A stretch of DNA of 64,000 nucleotides, taken from contig NC_079970.1 of the NCBI RefSeq assembly GCF_029852145.1, positions 20,340,331 to 20,404,330 on the forward strand, given 5' to 3'. Positions 58,969-64,000 of the stretch are shown piece by piece. The DNA is from Microplitis mediator (lineage: Eukaryota > Arthropoda > Insecta > Hymenoptera > Braconidae). The first letter of the stretch is position 1, and each line of letters begins with the position of its first letter. Position numbers and translations under genes: made by a program. The notes under the pieces are model-generated. The model searched no databases. It was not told the DNA's origin and saw only the letters and a program-made list of their open reading frames with translations.

Positions 58969-61057
58969 TCATGTTAATTTTTTTCCTATCAGATCCTGAT
59001 GTATTTCCTGTAATAGTTGTAAATTTGAATTTGAATTATCGTAATTATTTTGATACCAACGTATAAATGCATTGAAGCCGTTGAATGCTTCAACAAAAGT
59101 CGGACAATTATTATCTAAAATTGAATCTGTCGATGTAGAATCTTGGTCATCATATGAAACCTGGTCGTTGAGTTCTTCAACTGCATCTTTAGCATCATTA
59201 TCAGGATAATGTCCCAAAATAATGTCCTTAATACTGCGAGGTTGCCAGCCGATTTCATCAGAGTCTACATTGAGCCAATTATTAACTTGATCGATAGACA
59301 ACCCACTAAATTTTGGAATTTTACTAAATAAATAATTAAATACACTGGTATCAAATAATTCAAAAGAGTCTTTGGATACCAAAGGCAATTCAATTAAATT
59401 TCTAGTTTGTTCAATTTCAGAACTTGAAAAAATTTCGTCCTCCAAAGAACTGACATTTCTCCAGCAGTTTCTGATGTCCACTGGCATCACTTTGCCCCAA
59501 GCAAAGTCACATAAATTGCAGCAGTCTAATAGGTTAAATGTTTTAAGAAAATTATCACCACTGTGATATAAATCCTCAGCTAATATTTTTTCTAACAACA
59601 TCTTCCTGTAACACCTCTTAAATTTTTCAATTATACTCTGATCTAAAGGCTCTAGTAGTGGTGTTACATTTGAAGGTAAAATCTGTACCCTACATGAGTC
59701 ACATAAATTATTTAGTTCTTCTGCAGAGGGATGACAGTCAGCGTTATCCATAATCAAAGTTATTTTAATATCTTTGTTACTATCAAGATTATGTTTCTTC
59801 TTTATTTCTGGTAAAAAAACTGAGCTGTACCAGGACCTCATTATATCAGAAGTCATCCAAACGTTTTCTTGATTCACATAAAAGACTGGTAAATTTTTTA
59901 TGTTATTAAAACAACGTGGCTGTGCTATTTTTCCTATTATCAGTAGAGGTAATTTATGTGTCCCTGAAGCATTGGTACAAAATAAAATAGTCAATCTATT
60001 TTTTGGTTTCTTTCTACTAGCGACTGATTTATTATTGATACCAAGTAACATTTCATCCGGCATTAATTTCCAGTAGAGGACTTTTTCATCACAACTATAG
60101 ACATGGTCAAGATTTATTTCTGTGACTTGCTTCTGACTTTCAATAATTGTATTTAAATCTTCAATAGTACCATCCAAATCTGGTAACAGTTCATCTCCTT
60201 CACTTACATCCGCAGATTCTGCCGGCGGTTTATTATTTACTGGAGGGCTTACTTTGAACGCATGTCGTTTTTTGAATCTATCCAACCATCCGTCACTTGC
60301 TGTAAAAGTATCTCTGCCCCCAAGGTGTTTATTAAGAAGCAAAGCTTGCTTCTTAATCATTGGACCCGAAATAAGAATTCCCGCTCTTCGCTGCTCATTC
60401 ATCCATTCGAAAAGCTGTTGCTCCAAGGGATTTTCTTCGGTAGCTCTGTATCGTTTTTTAGTGACATCTCCATCACAACTCTTGAGCACATTTTCAGCTT
60501 TTAAAATAAATTGCTCGCGTTTTTTTATCTTAGAAATTGCTTGTCTGGAAACGTTATACTCGGCAGCTAATTTACTTGGAGCTTCACCGTTACCAAGACG
60601 ATGGAGAATTTCACAACGATCTCCAATATTCAAAGTTGCATTTCGAGTCTGTAAGTATTAATAATTATCTATTAATTTGATATTTATCTGTGTCGTGTGA
60701 TACTGAAGTTAGAAGACAATAAACAAGTTTCGGATTTTTTTTTTCAACAAATCGATGACAAAAAAAAATAAAAATAAAAATGTGCACATGTAGAAAATTT
60801 AAAAAGCTATAGGTGCAATTTTTTGATAATTTATTGTTTTGAAAAAAATATTAGACGTCAGCTAACGTCAGTATCATGCCATTGTTTATTGTATAGAGTG
60901 AATAAATATTATTTCTGACAGCAAAGCACCAGACAACCGGAAATTTTTTATTTTTAAAAAAAGGAAATTTAATGTCAGTAGAAAATTATTAATAAATAAT
61001 AAAAGATAGATTATAATTATAATTATTTACCTTTTTAGTTTCCAAGTTTTCTGTCAT
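58969..61057 (-). CDS. Tigger/jerky-like DDE protein, possibly domesticated
   Basis: Pogo-superfamily transposase-like protein. Exon 1 (61031-61057) encodes MTENLETKK and ends at AAG/GTAAAT. Exon 2 (58969-60648) follows a TACTTACAG acceptor and is read in phase to the stop; 568 residues. Order: N-terminal CENPB-type helix-turn-helix (KLAAEYNVSRQAISKIKKRE), second DNA-binding helix region (GWLDRFKKRHAF), then the DDE_1 catalytic core. All three aspartates are present: SCDEKVLYWK (Asp196), LIMDNADCHP (Asp310) and LLEPLDQSI (Asp345), DD34D spacing. An acidic C-terminal tail follows. The frame is intact, has a real intron, and no terminal inverted repeats flank the gene; the intron itself carries a family D MITE (60695-60878). 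This favours an old or domesticated copy over an active transposon. Confidence 0.85.
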
Positions 61058-64000
61058 TCTATCCCTCAAAATCCATCCACGTAGAGGTTAAAATCTAGGT
61101 AATTTTGCAAACTTGTTTATGCGGTGTTTTTATACATATATATTTATGTAAATAAATATGTGTTTGTCGTAGACACAGTATAAAAATATTCATATGTGTG
61201 AAGATTTTTGAAAATTTATTTTAAATCAAAGATCGTATACAATTTTAGAGCAACAAGACTTTCATTTTATGAATTATTATATGTATCATTTTATATACAT
61301 CGAAATTCATAAATTAAAAATTAATGATACTGAAGTTAGCCAACGTCTAACAATTTTTGAATTTTTTTCAAAACGATAAATTATAAAAAAAAATATTTGA
61401 AAAAATTGCACCTCTAGTTTTTTAAATTTCCTACATGTGCATTTTTTAGTTTTTTTTGTCATTGATTTGTTGAAACAAAATCCGAAAATTGTTAATTGGC
61501 TGTTAATTTCTGGATCATTAAAATTAGCGTATTAATAATGAAAACGTTTTATTTTATGAATGTGAATGTAGCAGACATCAGTCAAATTTAAAATTATAAA
61601 TAAATTGAGTGAATAATTCACGAAATAAAATTTTTAAAAAATGCGCATTTAAAAAATTAAAAAATTAATAAGTGCATTTTTTCGAAATATTATTTTTAAA
61701 ATTATTTACTATATTTATTTATAATTTTAAATTTGTCTGATGTCTGCTAGATTCACACTCATTTTATTTTAACCTCCTATCAAAACTAGACCATCTCAGA
61801 CTGACTATTTTTCATTATTAGATTTAAAATAATTTATGCTTGTAATAGTTAACGTTATTGACAGCTGTCAACGTTATCAAATTATATTACCAGTGATCTC
61901 AAATTGACCGGTTTCAACTGGCCATAAAAGCATTAAATCTCAAAAGATCGTTACCGATAATAAATTATCAAAAAAATTTAATTTTTATGTCAGATATAAA
62001 GTTCCCGCCTTAAATTTACCTTGAAATCGTCCTATTTTTTATGGTAATTGGAGCAGTTCGGACAAACAATTTTTTTTCTTTCTAATAAAAATGAATTATT
62101 TAGTGTAAAATTTAATTACAATATTGTAAATTATATCCGTTTTTTTAAAATAAATACATTAGTTGTATCTGTAAAAATATATGAGTGTGAATGTAGCTGA
62201 CATCAGACAAATTTGAAATTATAAATAAATCGAGTAAATAATTAATAAAACAAAATTTTAAAAAATTTAAAAATTAATAAGTGTAATTTTTATAAATATT
62301 TTTTTTTTAAATGTCTACTCTATTTATTTATAATTGTAAAAATTTTGAAAATTATAATACTTGCGGGGAATGAAAACATAATTTATAACAAAAAATTAAT
62401 AGTAATAGTAATAGTTAATAGTAATTTTAAAAAAAGATGTAGTTTTCTCAGTCAAAAAAAAAAAAGAACAAAGAATTCATTTTATTGTAATATTTAAATA
62501 TATCAATTGACCAGGTCATTGATTTCTTATATTTTATAATATTCTTATGACCCTAAATTTAGCTGACGTCTAAGAATGTTTGGATTTTTTTTTAACAACG
62601 ATAAATTAACAAAAAAAAAATATTTGAAAAATTGCACCTATAGCTCCGTTAATTTTCTACATGTGCATATTTTTAGTTTTTTTTTTTTTTTTCAAATTAA
62701 ATTATTGACAAAAAAAAATTGTTAATTATCTGCTAACATCAGGATCATGAAATTAACAGACAATTAACAATATTTGGATTTTTTTTAGCAAATCAATGGC
62801 AAAAAAAAAACTAAAAAAATGCACATTTAGAAAATAAAAAAAGCTAAAAGCGGGATTTTTTCAAATACTTCTTTTTAAATCTATCGTTTCAAAATATCCA
62901 AAAATTACTAGATTTCAACTAACTTCAGTATCAAATATTTTTTATTAACAATAATTATTATTATTTATAAGTAATTGGGTCAAGAGGATAATAAATGACA
63001 AATTTTTTAGCAATTTTTTTTATTGAAGATTTAATGAAGCTGCATCTGTGGTATCACAACAATGCCCCAGCAAATTCTCCCCATTTTTAATAATAAAAAC
63101 TCATTAATTAACTTGTGATTTATACAACAATTTCCTTTTACTGAGTATTTTTTTTCTCTTCCATAAACAAAAAATACATATTTATAATTACGCTCAATAT
63201 TGTATACAATTTAAAAAATTAATGTGATGTAAAAACTCAACTAATTTATTTCAAATGTACAAATCATAATTACTTTTCAAATTATCATTGATAAGTATTT
63301 TGAAAATAATTTTTTACGCAATTACAGTTGAAAAAAAAAAAATAAATATTTCAGACTATTTTCAAATCAGTGAATAAATTCATCAATTAAAAATTACTTA
63401 GACATCAGGGGGAGACATTGCAAATTGTCGCCTTAATATTAATAAATAAAATTAATAATAATAATTCATTACGGGGCTGATATTATGACAAATTACGAGC
63501 AATTAAAATTATAAATAAAATAATTAATTAAATAAAATAAAATAATAAATTTAAATTTAAAAAAATTAAAATGTATACGGCGACATCACTCTACTGATTG
63601 TTCGATTTATCAAATAATTAATTAATCAATAAATCAATTAATTAACTATAAACAATTAGGTAAAAATTCGTAATATTATTTTACCCACTTACACTATTTA
63701 ACTATTCAACAATTCAAAATACTTATAACGATACACACAACCTTGAATAATCTCAACAGCTGCTGGCCTTAGCCCAAATTAACTCATAATATTTTTTATT
63801 CCCCTTCTTAATTATCATTATCATTAATCATTATAAATCTTTAAATATATTTTTAGCGTTTCGTTAATACAAAAGTAAATTTTTTTTCTCTATTGCTTAT
63901 TTAACCATAGCGTATTAATCGCTAATTACTTTTATTTAATACAATAAGGACTGCGTACCACAGCATTTATCATTTTATTAATTATTGTTCTTTTTATTTT
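61058..64000. repeat. AT-rich right end with families C and D
   Basis: Family D copies at 61322-61520, 62547-62753 and 62745-62933; family C copies at 61557-61765 and 62182-62345. 63000-64000 is AT-rich, with small GC-richer patches (63045-63090, 63405-63435, 63755-63780) that could be 3' UTR of a gene beyond the edge. No coding exon recognised. Confidence 0.5.

Overview
The window looks like nuclear DNA of an insect, most likely a hymenopteran and plausibly a parasitoid wasp. This is inferred from the animal-type split genes, very AT-rich intergenic DNA, short introns and an insect-type Hsp83; no marker fixes the species. Recognisable genes occupy about a third of the window. The rest is transposon debris, dominated by non-autonomous palindromic elements.

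Layout, left to right. The 5' end of the COP9 signalosome gene CSN2 runs leftward off the edge (674-1158). From 1.2 to 9.4 kb lies a nested graveyard of foldback elements, with two small duplicated ORF fragments and a tRNA-Leu-like sequence. At 9385-10956 is an intronless ankyrin-repeat gene whose C-terminus resembles a PRANC/F-box-like module. At 12889-18865 is NBAS/Sec39 (ER-Golgi tethering), convergent with Hsp83/HSP90 (19408-21579, minus), which has a non-coding first exon, a TATA box and six perfect contiguous heat-shock units. From 22.8 to 41.8 kb no known protein gene is recognised. This part contains a CRE/CCAAT promoter with a short coding start at 32.2 kb (minus), several locally GC-rich islands, microsatellites and a few unrecognised ORFs.

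A denser gene cluster follows: CIB (41827-43822, minus), Misato (44554-48404, minus), MBOAT7-like lysophospholipid acyltransferase (49027-52290, plus, head-to-head with Misato), an unrecognised coding segment lying in one arm of a long inverted duplication (53152-54020), SRSF2/SC35 (55799-57070, minus), and a Tigger/jerky-like DDE gene with a split first exon and intact catalytic aspartates (58969-61057, minus). The last 3 kb is repeat and AT-rich DNA.

The genes are ordinary independent housekeeping genes and form no operon or pathway. The most interesting items are the ankyrin/PRANC-like gene (possible lateral transfer), the inverted duplication that could be transcribed as a long hairpin RNA, the Tigger-like gene that may be domesticated, and a set of nested insertions whose order can be read directly from target-site duplications. 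Exon boundaries were set by eye from GT/AG signals and reading-frame continuity and have no transcript support.
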